A DNA stretch of 64,000 nt, taken from assembly GCA_026545225.1 (NCBI GenBank), contig CM048852.1:14232146-14296145 (forward strand), given 5' to 3'. The position numbers were made by a program, and so were the translations under genes. The notes under the pieces were generated by a model. The model did no database searches and was not told the DNA's origin. It saw only the letters and a program-made list of their open reading frames with translations. Numbering within the stretch: position 1 is the stretch's first letter; each line of letters begins with the position of its first letter. This DNA comes from Cornus controversa (taxonomy: Eukaryota > Streptophyta > Magnoliopsida > Cornales > Cornaceae). Shown piece by piece: positions 46,213 to 58,606 of this stretch.

Positions 46213-46731
46213 TTTCTTCCTTGGTGGTTTAGTTTGAGGTCATTTGTTCAAATGCATTGGAGCAATTGCTTCTTGACTAATTGGGTTGTATGACTCAGAA
46301 TTGGTGGCTTTCGTCTTTGGACATCTGTATTCTACTCGATAGAATATGGTTTCTTCCTCTATGGTTTAGTTGAAGTCATTTGTTCAAAGGCATTGGAGCT
46401 AGTGTGGCAACTGTTTTTACTAGGTTTCACAAGCTGTCAACAATGAGCTATTGTGTTCAGAACTTTATATTAATTCGTCTTTGCATATGATTTTTGATGC
46501 TTTATCTGCCATTGAACTAATTATGTTCTCTAAAATTTGCCTCCCAAATTCCACTATGGATAAAATTAGATTGATTAAAGCTACTTCACTTTTTTTTTCA
46601 ATTTTTATTGAGCTCTAGATTCTTGTAGAGATAGTAATAATAAATAGGTAATTGGGTTTACTCACTTAGTAACTTCGTTTTTGACACCTAAGTTTCTTCT
46701 ATGATATACTTAGATGGGAAATCATTGCATT

Positions 46732-46892
46732 TAGGGCTGCAAATGAACCGAGCCGAGCATGTTTAGGCTCAGTTTGCCATAGTCAGGAAGGTGTCCGGGC
46801 TTGATCGGCAAGCCAAGCTCGTACTCGGCTTTGCCGTGTCTTGGTGAACTCCAGCTTGGGCTCGTTTGTGCCATATATATATATATATATAT
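46732..46892 (+). mobile_element. Second hAT-type end, truncated
   Basis: TAGGGCTGCAAATGAACCGA followed by GCCGAGC and several GCTCG/CGAGC motifs is the well-known left end of a plant hAT non-autonomous family. The right end is missing; sequence passes into a (TA)n tract at about 46876 and then the LINE 3' end. Confidence 0.65.
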
Positions 46893-48305
46893 TTGTGATA
46901 TCATATATCGTTTCTATTTATTGATAATTGTAGTATGCTTCTGATTGGTTGATTTCTGGGGCATTTTCTTTTTTTGAAAGGTAAGTGGGAAATTTATTCA
47001 ACAAAAGCCAACTGAACAGGATGACTTGGGGCATACCCCAAGGGGGAACAACAAAAATGGACTCCCCAAGTCTATCAAAAAAACCCAGGCAAAAGTCAGT
47101 GAAAAGCAAAACATTACAGACCCCACCCAAAACACCACAAAGCTAGAACCTCTCCCTTAAAACATAAGACTCCTGCTACCATACCACACAAACAGTAATA
47201 AATCTACCTCTAAAAACCCCTTTTAATCCTGAGCACCCATCTGATAACCGACAACACCATCAAAACTGATAGGAGCTGATATCTAGAAATCACTGGGCCT
47301 TGCAACAGAAAAGCTGATGCACCATCACCATTAGGTAAGAAAGCCATCATGGAATTTGTAGCAGAACACTAAAATAGTCTACCATCCAGACTACTAAACA
47401 CCACAGCAACACACCAAAACAACCAATTACAACCCCACCCAAAGTCACTACCAGCAAAACACCACAGGACCTTGCACCAGAAAAAGGCAAATGCACCATC
47501 TCCCATTAATATGACGACCAGCATAAATTTTCGAGGCAAATCACTTTATAGAAATCTGCCATCAACTACCAATGGCCTAGCACATAAATTCCTCAAGGCA
47601 GATCATTGTATAGTATTCTGCTGTCTAAAGGAAGTTCAATGTCAACTACCAATGGCCTTGTACCAGATTAAGTGTAACACCCGTTCAGACTACTATACAC
47701 CACAACAACACCAGAAAGTACCAATGGCCTTGCACCAGTAAAGCAAATGCCCCAGATCCTTAGCCGATGAAATATGCAACACCACCACCCAAAACTGAAA
47801 GAATAGGTGCTGTCAATTAAGCTCCAAAGAAACTTGCATCAGTTGAAGCAAATACACCAGAACCTAAAACATCAACAGCATAGAATTCATAACCTAAAAC
47901 ATGTATATTGGACTGCCAACCATCACCATTAAGTATGACAACCAATCATACTACTAAACACCGCAGTAACACAGAACACCTCATCAACACACCAAAAAAC
48001 CAAATACAACCCCAAACACACCTCAAAGCATGAGCCTCTACAGTAGGCACATAAGACACAAAACAATAACAGCACTCCCAGAATTGAAGGAATAGATACT
48101 GCCAGCTAACCACAACCCCAAACTTGCATCAGTTGAAGCAAATACAACAGCACCTAATATATCATCAGCATATAATTCATAACAGATCACTGTATAACAC
48201 ATTGCCATCCAGGAATAAGCCATTGCACAACATCAACAAATAATGTTTCAGGTAACCTCCACTCCTTTTGCAACCAAAGGTTTATATGAGAACCTTTCAA
48301 CTTCT

Positions 48306-48776
48306 TCAAAGAGCAGACCATAACTCGAACAGATTGCACAATCTCACAGCTTCCTGAGTTTTAAACTCATTTGAAAAAATTCTATTTTTCTGTTCCATCC
48401 AGATTCCTTGCACAGTTGCTGCAAGGGCAAGCTTGTTAATGACAGCAACAAGAGATCTTCCTTTTAAATTGAAAGTGGCCCAATGGATGATAGACCCCCA
48501 ATCTGAAGAAGGCCACTGCAGTGCACATTTAGACCTGCTGAAAGACCAAATCCTTGATGTAAAACTACAATAAAAAAATAGATGGTCCCTGTCCTCACAT
48601 CTACTGCTACAAAATAGACAATTCCATTTCACCAAAACTCCCCATTCCATTAACCTATATCTGGTTTTCAATTTATCCTTGATTGCCAGCCACCAAAACA
48701 TGACATGTTTTGGTATTGCTTGAGGGAACCACACAATATCATCCCATGGAACTTTACTTTCTTTCGGCCTCAGCAT
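48306..48776 (-). pseudogene. LINE: ORF2 C-terminal zinc-binding RT domain (zf-RVT)
   Basis: The read VPWDDIVWFPQAIPKHVMFW, then LKTRYRLMEWGV, CLFCSSRCEDRDHLFFYCSF and HWATFNLKGRSL is the zf-RVT region of plant L1 ORF2, including the C-x2-C...H...C pattern (CLFC...RDHLFFYC). It lies downstream of RT on the same strand. Stops separate it from the RT part, so the ORF is broken. A diverged form of this segment is amplified at 57640-58606. Confidence 0.9.
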
Positions 48777-49071
48777 TATCCCATGTAGATCTTATTGTAA
48801 AATCACCCTTGGCAGGCTGCCATATCACCTTATCTTTCCTATCACAATGGGGAACCCAATCAAGTCGAACATTCTGTCTAAAGTTCATCCACTCCAGCGT
48901 ATTTGTGGAAGGCCATTTCTAAGCATTGTTATGAATGACTTCAGAAACTCTAGCTTCCTTACCCAAACCTGAATCTCTAATCATTCTCTCAGTTGCCTGC
49001 AGACAGATTGGACCACTGGGAAGCCACCAATCAAACCATAAAGAGGTATCTTGACCATCTCCAATGATATG

Positions 49072-50298
49072 CTATACAGCAGACCAAAACTTCTGCCTAG
49101 TTTTAAGAATCTTCTTCCATGTCCATGATGCCTCTTTAGGTACTTTCACTTCCCAAAAGTTCCTATTCTTAAGCAAATTATGTTTCACCCAATTAACCCA
49201 CAGTGAACAGGACTCTATTTGAGACATTTTCCACGGGTGTTTAGCCATAGCTGCCGAGTTCCATACATTAACATCTTTTATTCCCAAACCTCCTTCATCT
49301 CTTGGATAGCAAATTTCGTCCCATGCAATATGATTACCCCCTTCCTGCATCATAGGACCCTTCCAGAAAAATTTCCTCATAACAGAATTTATTTCTTTTA
49401 AAATAGCTTTCGGAAGAACATAAATTGAGGCCCAATATCCCTGAACAGAGAACAAAACAGCTTTAATCAGCTGAAGTCTTCCAGCAAAGGACAAGAATCT
49501 ATTAGTCCAGGCCTTGATTTTAGTGGTTATCTTCATTATCACCTCTTCACAATCTTTACTCTTAAGCCTTGTGGAGATTAACAGAACCCCAAATATTTGA
49601 CTGGCAAAGCTCCAAGTAGATTTCTTGCAGAAAATAACAACAGGTCGTCTGCAAAACCGAGGCTGGACAGCTTCTGTTTCTGGCACTTCCAATGGTAGTC
49701 AAAAGCACCACAACCAATTTCAAAATTTATCATGCCTGTTAGGATCTTCATTACCATTACAAATAGGTATGGAGACATAGGATCCCCTTGTCTCAGACCC
49801 CTACCATTAACAAAATACCCTTCCAGCCCACCATTGATATTAATTGAGAATTTTGCTGTAGTGATACACACCATAATCCACTTGATAACTACCTCAGGCA
49901 CTTTAAAAGCTACTAATGTAGCCTGGATAAAATCCCAAGAGACAGTATCATACGCTTTCCTCAAATCAATCTTCATAGCAACTCTAGGAGGCTTAGAATT
50001 CCTATGATAATTTCTCATTAACTCTTGTGCAAGAAGAATATTATCAGCAATATCCCTGCCAGCCACAAAAACACCTTGATTCATGCTAATACATTGAGGC
50101 AGCACCACTCTAACTCTGTTAGCCACAATTTTTGCAATACACTTATACAAGGTGTTACACACTGAAATAGGCCTGAACTCTGAAGTCAGCAACATAGGTA
50201 GGATTTTCCACTTTAGGTATAAGAGTAATAATGGTTGAATTAATCTCCTTTAGTAACTTCCCAGACAAGAAGAAAGACATAACAGCCTTAGTAACCTC
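49072..50298 (-). pseudogene. LINE: ORF2 reverse transcriptase, C-terminal two thirds
   Basis: From the CACTA junction it reads LLKEINSTIITLIPKVENPT, then FRPISVCNTLYKCIAKIVAN, AMKIDLRKAYDTVSWDFI, GRGLRQGDPMSPYLFVM and the polymerase site SSLGFADDLLLFSA, with both Asp present. Directly after FADDLLLFSARN it jumps to LPVKYLG, so roughly 80-100 residues normally between these motifs are deleted, and a frameshift follows (49578-49692). The rest (LISTRLKSKDCEEVIMKI, RLQLIKAVLFSVQGYWASIY, RDEGGLGIKDVNVWN) continues to 49072. Confidence 0.92.
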
Positions 50299-50319
50299 CA
50301 CTACAAGAAAAAAACTATT

Positions 50320-50790
50320 TTAACGACATACAATGCATGTCCTTAAAAGTATTTAACGACTTGCAAGCGTCTGTCGTTACTGGCCATGCCGTGAAAAGTC
50401 TATTTTATTAACGACGTGCAACGTGAGTTGTTAATGTTAAAATGTGACGTCGTCACACAACAGAACGATCGTTAATTTCAAACATTTATGACATTTTTTG
50501 CAAGTCGTTAATACATCATAGTTTTAACAACCAGCTCTGCAAGTCGTTAAAACATTCTTTTGAAGACATGCATAGTGTGTTGTGCTTGTGTGGATCCTTT
50601 TAACGACCTGACATGCATGTCGTTATTTAGATTTTAGTAACAACGTCTCATACGTGTTGTTAATATTTCTAGGACCTGTAACGACTTCTTCTAGGCTCGT
50701 TAATATCACATATTAACAACATGCAATGTAAGTTGTCGTATTCTTATTTCTGACAACATGTTTTGCAGGTCGTTAAAAGTTTTTTTATTT
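50320..50790. repeat. CACTA left subterminal repeats (TTAACGAC...GTCGTTAA)
   Basis: About eleven copies of TAACGAC or TAACAAC, each usually paired 15-20 bases on with GTCGTTA or GTTGTTA around a TGCA/ATGCATG core, giving hairpin-like units. In CACTA elements such subterminal repeats bind the element-encoded DNA-binding protein. Confidence 0.88.
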
Positions 50791-50799
50791 TAAAAAAAA

Positions 50800-53261
50800 T
50801 AGAATTCCCTCTCTTTCTGATGGAACAATAATATTTGTCTTGCCCCTATTATATCACAAGGTACCTTTCATATCACAAATTATGCCTCTCTTCAATGTAA
50901 AAAAATAATTCACACCACATCATATCACATAAGCATCACATCTAAACATATATATCAAGAACAATAACCAAAATCCATTAGTTTTCACTAAAACAAAAAC
51001 ATTAAGCCTAAGACCATTTCTACTTCAAAATATTTAAAGTCGTCATAAATGCCAAAAAAATTCTCATTCATATGATATAATAAAGCCAACAAGAAATAAA
51101 AACCAAACCTTGAAATTCAAAAGAAGCAATCATCTCTTGCAAAATAAGAACATAACAATCAATTTTGAACATATCCACTCATGTATACAAAGTCTTGACA
51201 GCAAAATCGATTCTTCAATCACGTTCTGCCAAAAAGAGAAAAGAAAATAAGTTACTACATTTAATTGGATCAAGCTTAAAAAAATATGGGGGAAGAAAAA
51301 GGCGAAGGAGAGGAAGCTGTAAATGGAAACAAAGAAAAAGATGAAGAGAGTTCAAACTCTTACAAATAAAAATATATTTATATCTATTTATAAATGAATA
51401 AATCCACACATATATATAATGTAAAATAATTACCTTTGAGAGTAAGTTCTTCTAACATACTTGGCATGGCATACAATTGATCATACCTTAGCTTATCAAA
51501 GGTAAAAGTAATTTTTGCTTGCCCTATACAAGGTCACATCAGTTGCATATACATCCTTGACCCAGATTTTCCAACATTCAGTTTTCCAATAAGAATAGTA
51601 TCCACAAAATGCAATTAGGTCTGTTGAATCAATTTCTCCAATAGAAATAACTAAATTTGGCTCAGTCCAATGTAACAATTCACAATCTAATCCCTCTAAA
51701 TTTTCAGTAGGCTCAGTAATAGGACTGAATTGAGGCGAAGCTCTTGCATTATCACACTATGAATTATGAAAATAAATAAGAAAACTATAAGTTTCAAAAT
51801 CACTTTAGTAAATCAATTATGACAAAACAATCAAGAGGTTGATATTTTCATTGTTCTCAATTGATTCATAAGAAATGCAGAGTCAATTTAAAATGTCCAA
51901 GCCCAAAGTAGAATGCATTTATAACGGAGATACCACAGACAATATCAATCTCAATGCATTAGCAAACACCTTATATTAGATTTTATAAACTTTGCTTAAT
52001 AGGCTGTTAAGTTAAAAATTTGCAAAGTCAATGTGCTATCTTCTTTTTAAAACTAAACCATTATGCATTATAGAACTCAAACATCCCTGCCACAAAATCT
52101 TCAAACTCACAAACACTTGCAGATCAAGTAAATGTATAAACTTCATTAATATTAACATCAACACCTAAGCACTCACAACTACCTCGATCATTTAACTTGC
52201 TAGATATTAAGTTATTGTAAACATCTCGTGAAATAGAATCCATTATTTAAATGTGTTCAAATACATTTATATGCAGAACATACACAGAGAGATTGGTTGT
52301 GTATTCTGAATAGATTCAGAACATTCAGCACAAAAGTTCAAAATATGACAAAACTGGAAACCACAACTATACCTAGCCCAAATATTCATCATAGCAAAAA
52401 AAATTAGAGCATATCTCCACACAAAACCATACAACTCAGAACAGCAAACACAGTTTGGCATCCCACAAAAATTCTGTTGTCTCACAGCAATATACTCCCA
52501 ATCAGACCAGATCCCACAAAGCCAAATATAAGAATAATAAGAGCATATGTAATAGCTACCACACTTAGCAAAACAAACTAACAAACATATTATAACAAAC
52601 CTCCAGACATCAATAGGTTGATTCCAGAAACAAAACCAAAATTGAAAAGAAAACATGAATAAAACAAAGTCAGCCCATAATCAGTGTAAGCTAGCATATG
52701 GAAAATTTTCAATACTATATAACGCCATTATGGAACTTCTCATATAATATTTGCCTTTGTTTGTTCTCAAAGAATCAAACTATTTGGTTATGAAACATGA
52801 AGAATCAAAGTAACTCATCCATTTTCATTTCTATCTTTGTGTTAATCTATCTACTTATTTTTTTGAATGCAACATTGACAGTAGTTCAAGAAGTTGGTAA
52901 TGTTATATATACCACAAATACTTACATGTGTCTGTGCCTATGCAACAAGGATGAAAGGAGCAATCCCCAAGTTTAGAGAGATATATAAGAAGGAATTACA
53001 AGCCTAATAATGCCATTATCATGAACAGGGGTCACGATATAATAGTGAGAAAATGACTAATTAAAAACTTTGTTCATGTTTTTAGAACATTTGCTCATTC
53101 ACACAATTTCTCATATATGTTTTGTTCTTTCCCTATTTCACAGTTTCCTTTCACCCTTTTATTACTCATTTCTCTATAAATTAATGCTGCATATATAAAT
53201 AGAATTTTTTCTTTGAATTTCAGTTGGAGTATAGAATTTATGTACATGCAGTTTTGAAAGA

Positions 53262-53311
<50 letters not shown>

Positions 53312-56300
53312 CATGGAAATGCACTTGATCCATGTAAGCCTAGGCCTCAATATTAAGAATAGGATAGAAGTAGTTGGGCTCTTTAACAAGATTTGTCAAT
53401 CTGTTGTTTTCCTATCTAAGGTAAATCTACTAATTCTAGGGTGACTTTTAGTCAAAACAATAGTGTACACTTCATATCCTTAATTTCTGATCACCCACCA
53501 TGCAATGAACTCCTGGTTTTGCCTGAAATTATTGCTCCTATGCTTAGCCTAAAATTCTTTTCTATTTGATGAAATGAAATCCCTAGTTTAGGATCCAAAA
53601 AAAAAAAGGAAGAATACTGAAAGGCTACATTGATTCAGTATTTATATCATATGTTACCTTAATTAGGTTAATCTTTTTATGATTATATCACATGGTACCA
53701 TTTTCACAGATTTCATATTGTGATGAAGTGCAATAAAAAATGATAGTTGACTTTTATCTTCCCCAATCTAATGTTAAAATCCTTAAGAAGTAGAGTCATT
53801 TATAAAAACAAAGTCATTATGGTGACAAGAGAACTTTGGTGAATTGTGAATTGTATAGAAGTATACACTATATAAATCATGTTCTCATGGGCAAGGGCTA
53901 AAACTAGTTGAAACCAAAAGCAAAGGAAGAAGAATAAGGAAGAGAATATGTTTCTATCACTTATATACAAGATTAAAATGGGTATATTAATAACTTACCC
54001 CACTACAAAACAGAGTGATGCTTGATATATTAACTCCTGCAGCCTCCTTTGGTTCCTATAAAAAACACCTTGAGATCTTAACCTGCTAACTGTTGGAATT
54101 CATGAAAAAAAAATAGTGTAAAGAATTGGGAGAATAAAATACATCAGTAACATATTATTTCCATTAAGAGAGTGGGCAATCCTGACTTTGAAAGGCAAAA
54201 ATTTTATTGATATATTATATGTTCTGTCATAGCTGTGTGGCTGATTTATATTGCTCAGTTTGGTGGTTGTTGGGGTTCTAGATTTGACAGTTTTAAGCAT
54301 TTTAGCTGCTTGTGCTGGTTTATTCTTTTCACTATAGGCATGAGCTTTTGTGGCTGCTACTTACAAGGTGATATGTGTTATTGTTTGCAGGTTTCTTGTG
54401 TATATTCTGTTAGATATATTTTGTGTTGCTTTTTAGATATTTGTGATGTAGTCTCTAATAGGGCTAAGTTTGTTTTCTGGTTTTTGAGTTTCTTGTGATG
54501 TTGTCTCTAATAGGGCTAAGGTTGATGGGTACAGCAAGGAATAGACTAATGCACACTTTGTGCACAAAAAGATAGATGGAATTTCACTAGAGAAAATTTT
54601 TACATAGCACACAACTAAAATTTACACTATAACTTATTTAAAAACTGATCCTGATTCGTGCACATTTTGTGCACAGGTACATTGAAACATCTAACAGAAA
54701 AAGAAAAAACACAGACAATTAGATGCCACATATGATACCTCAATGGCTCAATCGTAGTACTAACATGCATACTTCCTAAAGAGATTATGCAGACGTGATT
54801 TTGCCACTAAAAGAAGTCTTAGCAAACATAATAAATTTAAGCACACAACCATATATAATTAGCAATGTGAAAGAGATTTATCATGTCAATAGATTTTGTC
54901 ACCAACAGTGATTAAGTTTATGAACCACTCATATTGATATCGCATATATCCCATCTCTAATAGGTCTTGGTACAATTCAAAGGTTCCAGTCTAAGAATAG
55001 CCACTTTGTGTAAACTAATGCCAAATGTTAGGTTTGCCTCTAATCTTTCGATTCTTTCCATCCCAGTACCGCACATGCGGATGTATACTGGATAATGCAT
55101 ATAATCCAATTAATTCTAATAATACTTTTCTGATTTATTAGTCATGGACATTAGAGTATATATATTCTGGCACCAAAAGCACAAGTAATTTGTGATTCAA
55201 AAAATTTATAGACGATAGTTGCATTTATATTTTATGAATGCAAATCAGTAGCAATTTGACTGACTTATCTGCTTACTACCTTTATTTTCAATTTTGCATA
55301 TCAGATGAAAATTCTTGATAAAATCCTCATTATTGGAAAGAAAAGCAGCCAGAAGATCAGGTGACCTGATATTTCTAAGATAGTATTAAATCTTATAACA
55401 TAAATGCTTGTGAAAAGTCAACTTAGCTGACACAATCAGGCACTGACCATTAATAGTTGACTTCCAATGCCTTCTCATGAAAGAGATTGGCAACAATGGT
55501 AAAGCACATTTTGCACCCATGGAGGAATAACTTATGCTCCAATTTTGAAATCAATATCACTAGCACAACATGGTCTCTTCAGCAGATAAGAAGAATTGGC
55601 ACCTGACAATGAAATATAAGAACAAAAAATAAAAATAAAATAATTGTCACCTGAATGAAATATTTTAGTATTACCTTTAATATCACATCTAACTTCTAAG
55701 AATTATCTCGAGAGAGTTAAAGAAGATGATGATGATGAAATAAATGTACAGAAGATTGAGAAAATAATTTATGAATCCAAAGTTAAGGAAATTGTCATAT
55801 GAAAAATACATTAGTATAATGGTCCAAATGTGTTGAAAAGAGTTAAAACAACAAGAAGAACTTCCAAAACCTTACTACTTTTACCTCAGTCCTCACAAGC
55901 CACAAAAATTATTATAGCAGACTAGAGCAAATAATTCCTTAGTCAACTCTAATATGTTATCTCCATAAATGTTAAGGAAATAACACAGTATATGGGGAAT
56001 AGAGAAACAATCAACAGAATATGAAGTTTCTATAAATGGACGTAAATGAACAAGAGAAAAGAGAAGTTCCTATCAATAGTCTACATGCACATTCAGTTTA
56101 TATCTGTTTGCAGAGTAGTAATAGCATGCCTCAGTAAACCATTAAAAAAATCACCACTAGTCCCCACACAAACACATCCAATCTTTGAAGTGATGAAAGC
56201 GATTTGTCTCTAACAAAAATCTCCCTCCCTTCAAAGCTTGATATAAATTTTATAACACCATAGCAGTCGCCGCAAATCCTAAGGTTCTTATAACTTTAAG

Positions 56301-57599
56301 GGGAGACCCTGAGCAAGTGTTTAGAAGCCCCAACACTACAGCCAACTTCTTACTATGCCCACACAAAATCCACTCAATTTGACTTTTAGAATTGTTTTTT
56401 TCATAGTTGTAATTGACAAACTAGTTTTTAAGGCAAACAGTCCTATATTGTAATTATTTTTAGATTTTATCGAGGGAGATCCCAATTCCTCAATTGATTC
56501 TTTACTTGAGAGTACTAATTCTTCTACATTTTTAATAAAATTGTCGAAGGAAGTTAAATTTGTTCTAAATAAATTACTCATTAGTATTTGATTATTAATC
56601 TTATTATAAGTTCTTTCTCTTCTATCAATAGATATACTAGCCTAAATGCCCTCACTATTTATAGGTGATCAAAGATGATATACTGATTTTCCAACCTTCA
56701 CACCAACTCCTTGAGTAAACCTGACTTTCATCACCACTAACATGAGGGGCAAAAATATGTACCATTTCCCACATAGGGGAATACTTGAAGTCTATATGCC
56801 AAGCCAACACCACCAATCAAATTATTTACTTATAAATCCATGTGATTATAATGAAAATATGAAACAATTGAGGATACATATACATTGTATATCGGGACAA
56901 TATTAATGAATCCTTCAAGCAATATAAAATGCATGTTTATATCTATATCACCAACCATATATTCCTATTAATTGATCGAGAAAAAGAACTTAGCATCAAA
57001 CAACTCAACCCAATCGCAAAAAATAACTCCCCAAGTATAATAAAAATCAAAATAGAAGAAGGAACAAAAATCAAAATTGAAAATATTTCAAAATGGAACT
57101 TGGTTAAAATTCATATAATGCAAAAAGAGGATCTAATGATAAATCTAAGGTCAAAACCCTTGAAACACAAAAGACAACACACAAAACACCTACAACAATT
57201 ATCCCTGGCAAAATATGTCACAACTTTTAAAGGCTTCATAGACCAATTAAAACAATCCTACTTGCTTCATATCCTAAAGATAGAAGCAATAACACAAGTA
57301 AATGGGATTAAAGTACAAATAATAGACCAGCTGCAAACAAGTCCACGTACAAGTAAATACTACACCAAAACAGGCTACAAAATCAATCATTATACTAGCC
57401 AGAGGAACTAATGCATTCTGAATTGTAATCAAAACCATGCTTCCAATAAATGCATATATCAATATAAGAACATTCCCATATTGATTGAAATCATCATCAA
57501 TAATATTTCTTTGAAATAGACTTAAGCAAAATCCACTCATTAGTAACCCATCTATTAGTTGGATTGTTATTGAAACCAGTGAGATAGAAAATTTTTAAT
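50800..57599. other. CACTA interior, no recognised gene
   Basis: This is AT-rich sequence. Minus-strand reads such as 51496-51760 (TDLIAFCGYYSYWKTECW...) and 56336-56581, and the opposed frames at 56929-57540, are open but match nothing I know. A (TA)n tract lies at 53265-53310. TCTCTAATAGGGCTAAG is repeated at 54451 and 54506. Captured host exons are possible but unproven. Confidence 0.5.
53265..53310. repeat. (TA)n microsatellite
   Basis: About 22 uninterrupted TA units inside the CACTA element. Confidence 0.96.
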
Positions 57600-57639
57600 C
57601 TAAACACTTCCATCACTTCCCGTTGAAAGAAATATCCTC

Positions 57640-58606
57640 ATATTTCTTTCTTTCCAAATTGTGTATATAGAGGTAGCCAACTCAAACTTCTTAAGAACAG
57701 AAATCAGGGATTTTCCTTTCAAAGTTAGAGTAGCCCAGTTTATTAAATTGCATTAGTCAACTTTAGGCCAAACCAAAGCACATCTAGCAATAACAAAATC
57801 CTATAATCTTTTTGTAAAACAACATTGGGAAAACAGATGATCTCTAACATAATAGTTTTTTATTTATTTATACAACTTAACTCAAATTTCTTTCTTTCCA
57901 AATTATGTATACAGAAGCAGCCAACTCAAACTTGTTAAGAATAGAATTCAGGATTTCCCTTTCAAAGTTAGAGTAGCCTGGTTAATTAAATTGCACCAGT
58001 CAAATTTAGGCCAAACCAGAGCACATCTAGCAATAACAAAAGCTTATAATCTCTGTGTAAAACAACATTGGGAAAATAGATGATCTCTAACACAATAGTT
58101 TTTTTATTTATCTATACAACATAACTTGAATTTCTTTCTTTCCAAATTGTGTATACAGAGGCAGCCAACTTAAACTTGTTAAGAACAAAAATCAGGGATT
58201 TCCCTTTTAAAGTTTAGCCCAATTTATTAAATTGCACCAGTCAACTTTAGGCCAAACCAGAGCACATCTAGCAATAACAAAAGCCTATAATCTCTGTGTA
58301 AAATAGCATTGGAAAACAAATGATCTTTAACACAATAGGTTTTTTATTTATTTATACAACATAACTCAAATTTATTTTTTTTCAAATTATATATACAGAG
58401 GCAGCCAACTCAAACTTGTTAAGAACAAAAATCAAGGATTTCCCTTTCAAAGTTAGAGTACCCCAGTTTATTAAATTGCACCAGTCAACTTTAGGCCAAA
58501 CCAGAGCACATCTAAGGATAACAAAAGCCTATAATCTATGGGTATAACAGTTTTGGAAAAATAGATGATCTCTATCAGAATAGTTTTTTATTTATTTATA
58601 CAACAG
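57640..58606 (-). repeat. Four-copy ~244-bp tandem array derived from a LINE zf-RVT domain
   Basis: The landmark TTTCCAAATT (or variant) ends at 57660, 57904, 58148 and 58388, a period of 244, 244 and 240. On the minus strand each unit encodes a broken RDHLF..CCFTKRL, ARCALVWPKVD, LINWATLTLKGKSLISVLKK and TIWKERNMRIF, which aligns in order with the zf-RVT tail of the LINE at 48306-48776 (RDHLFFYCSFTSR, KCALQWPSSD, IIHWATFNLKGRSLVAV). Units are separated by TTTTTTATTTATTTATACAA. All copies have stops. Confidence 0.9.

Larger units (their letters stand above)
45264..46390 (+). repeat. ~150-bp direct duplication flanking the hAT element
   Basis: 45285-45372 and 46268-46355 share CTTCTTGACTAAT.GG.TTGTATG, AGAATTGGTGG.TTTC and TCTACTC.ATAGA.TATG.TTTCTTCC in order. 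A longer partner stretch (TTTAGTT.GA.GTCATTTGTTCAAA.GCATTGGAGC) occurs at 46229 and 46366. The hAT element sits at the end of the first copy. Confidence 0.7.
46965..50298 (-). mobile_element. L1-type LINE, 3' part
   Basis: The 3' end is at the left: TTTTCTTTTTTTGAAAGG (poly-A on the minus strand). Going up in coordinate come a long 3' UTR, the zinc-binding domain (48306-48776) and RT (49072-50298). The read stops at 50298 where the CACTA element begins and resumes at 59878. The 3' UTR (47160-48290) contains imperfect duplications, e.g. CTTGCATCAGTTGAAGCAAA at 47831 and 48123. Confidence 0.9.

Noticed and set aside
49219..50007. Plus-strand frames opposite the LINE RT
   Set aside because: Shadows of the minus-strand RT; no domain on the plus strand.
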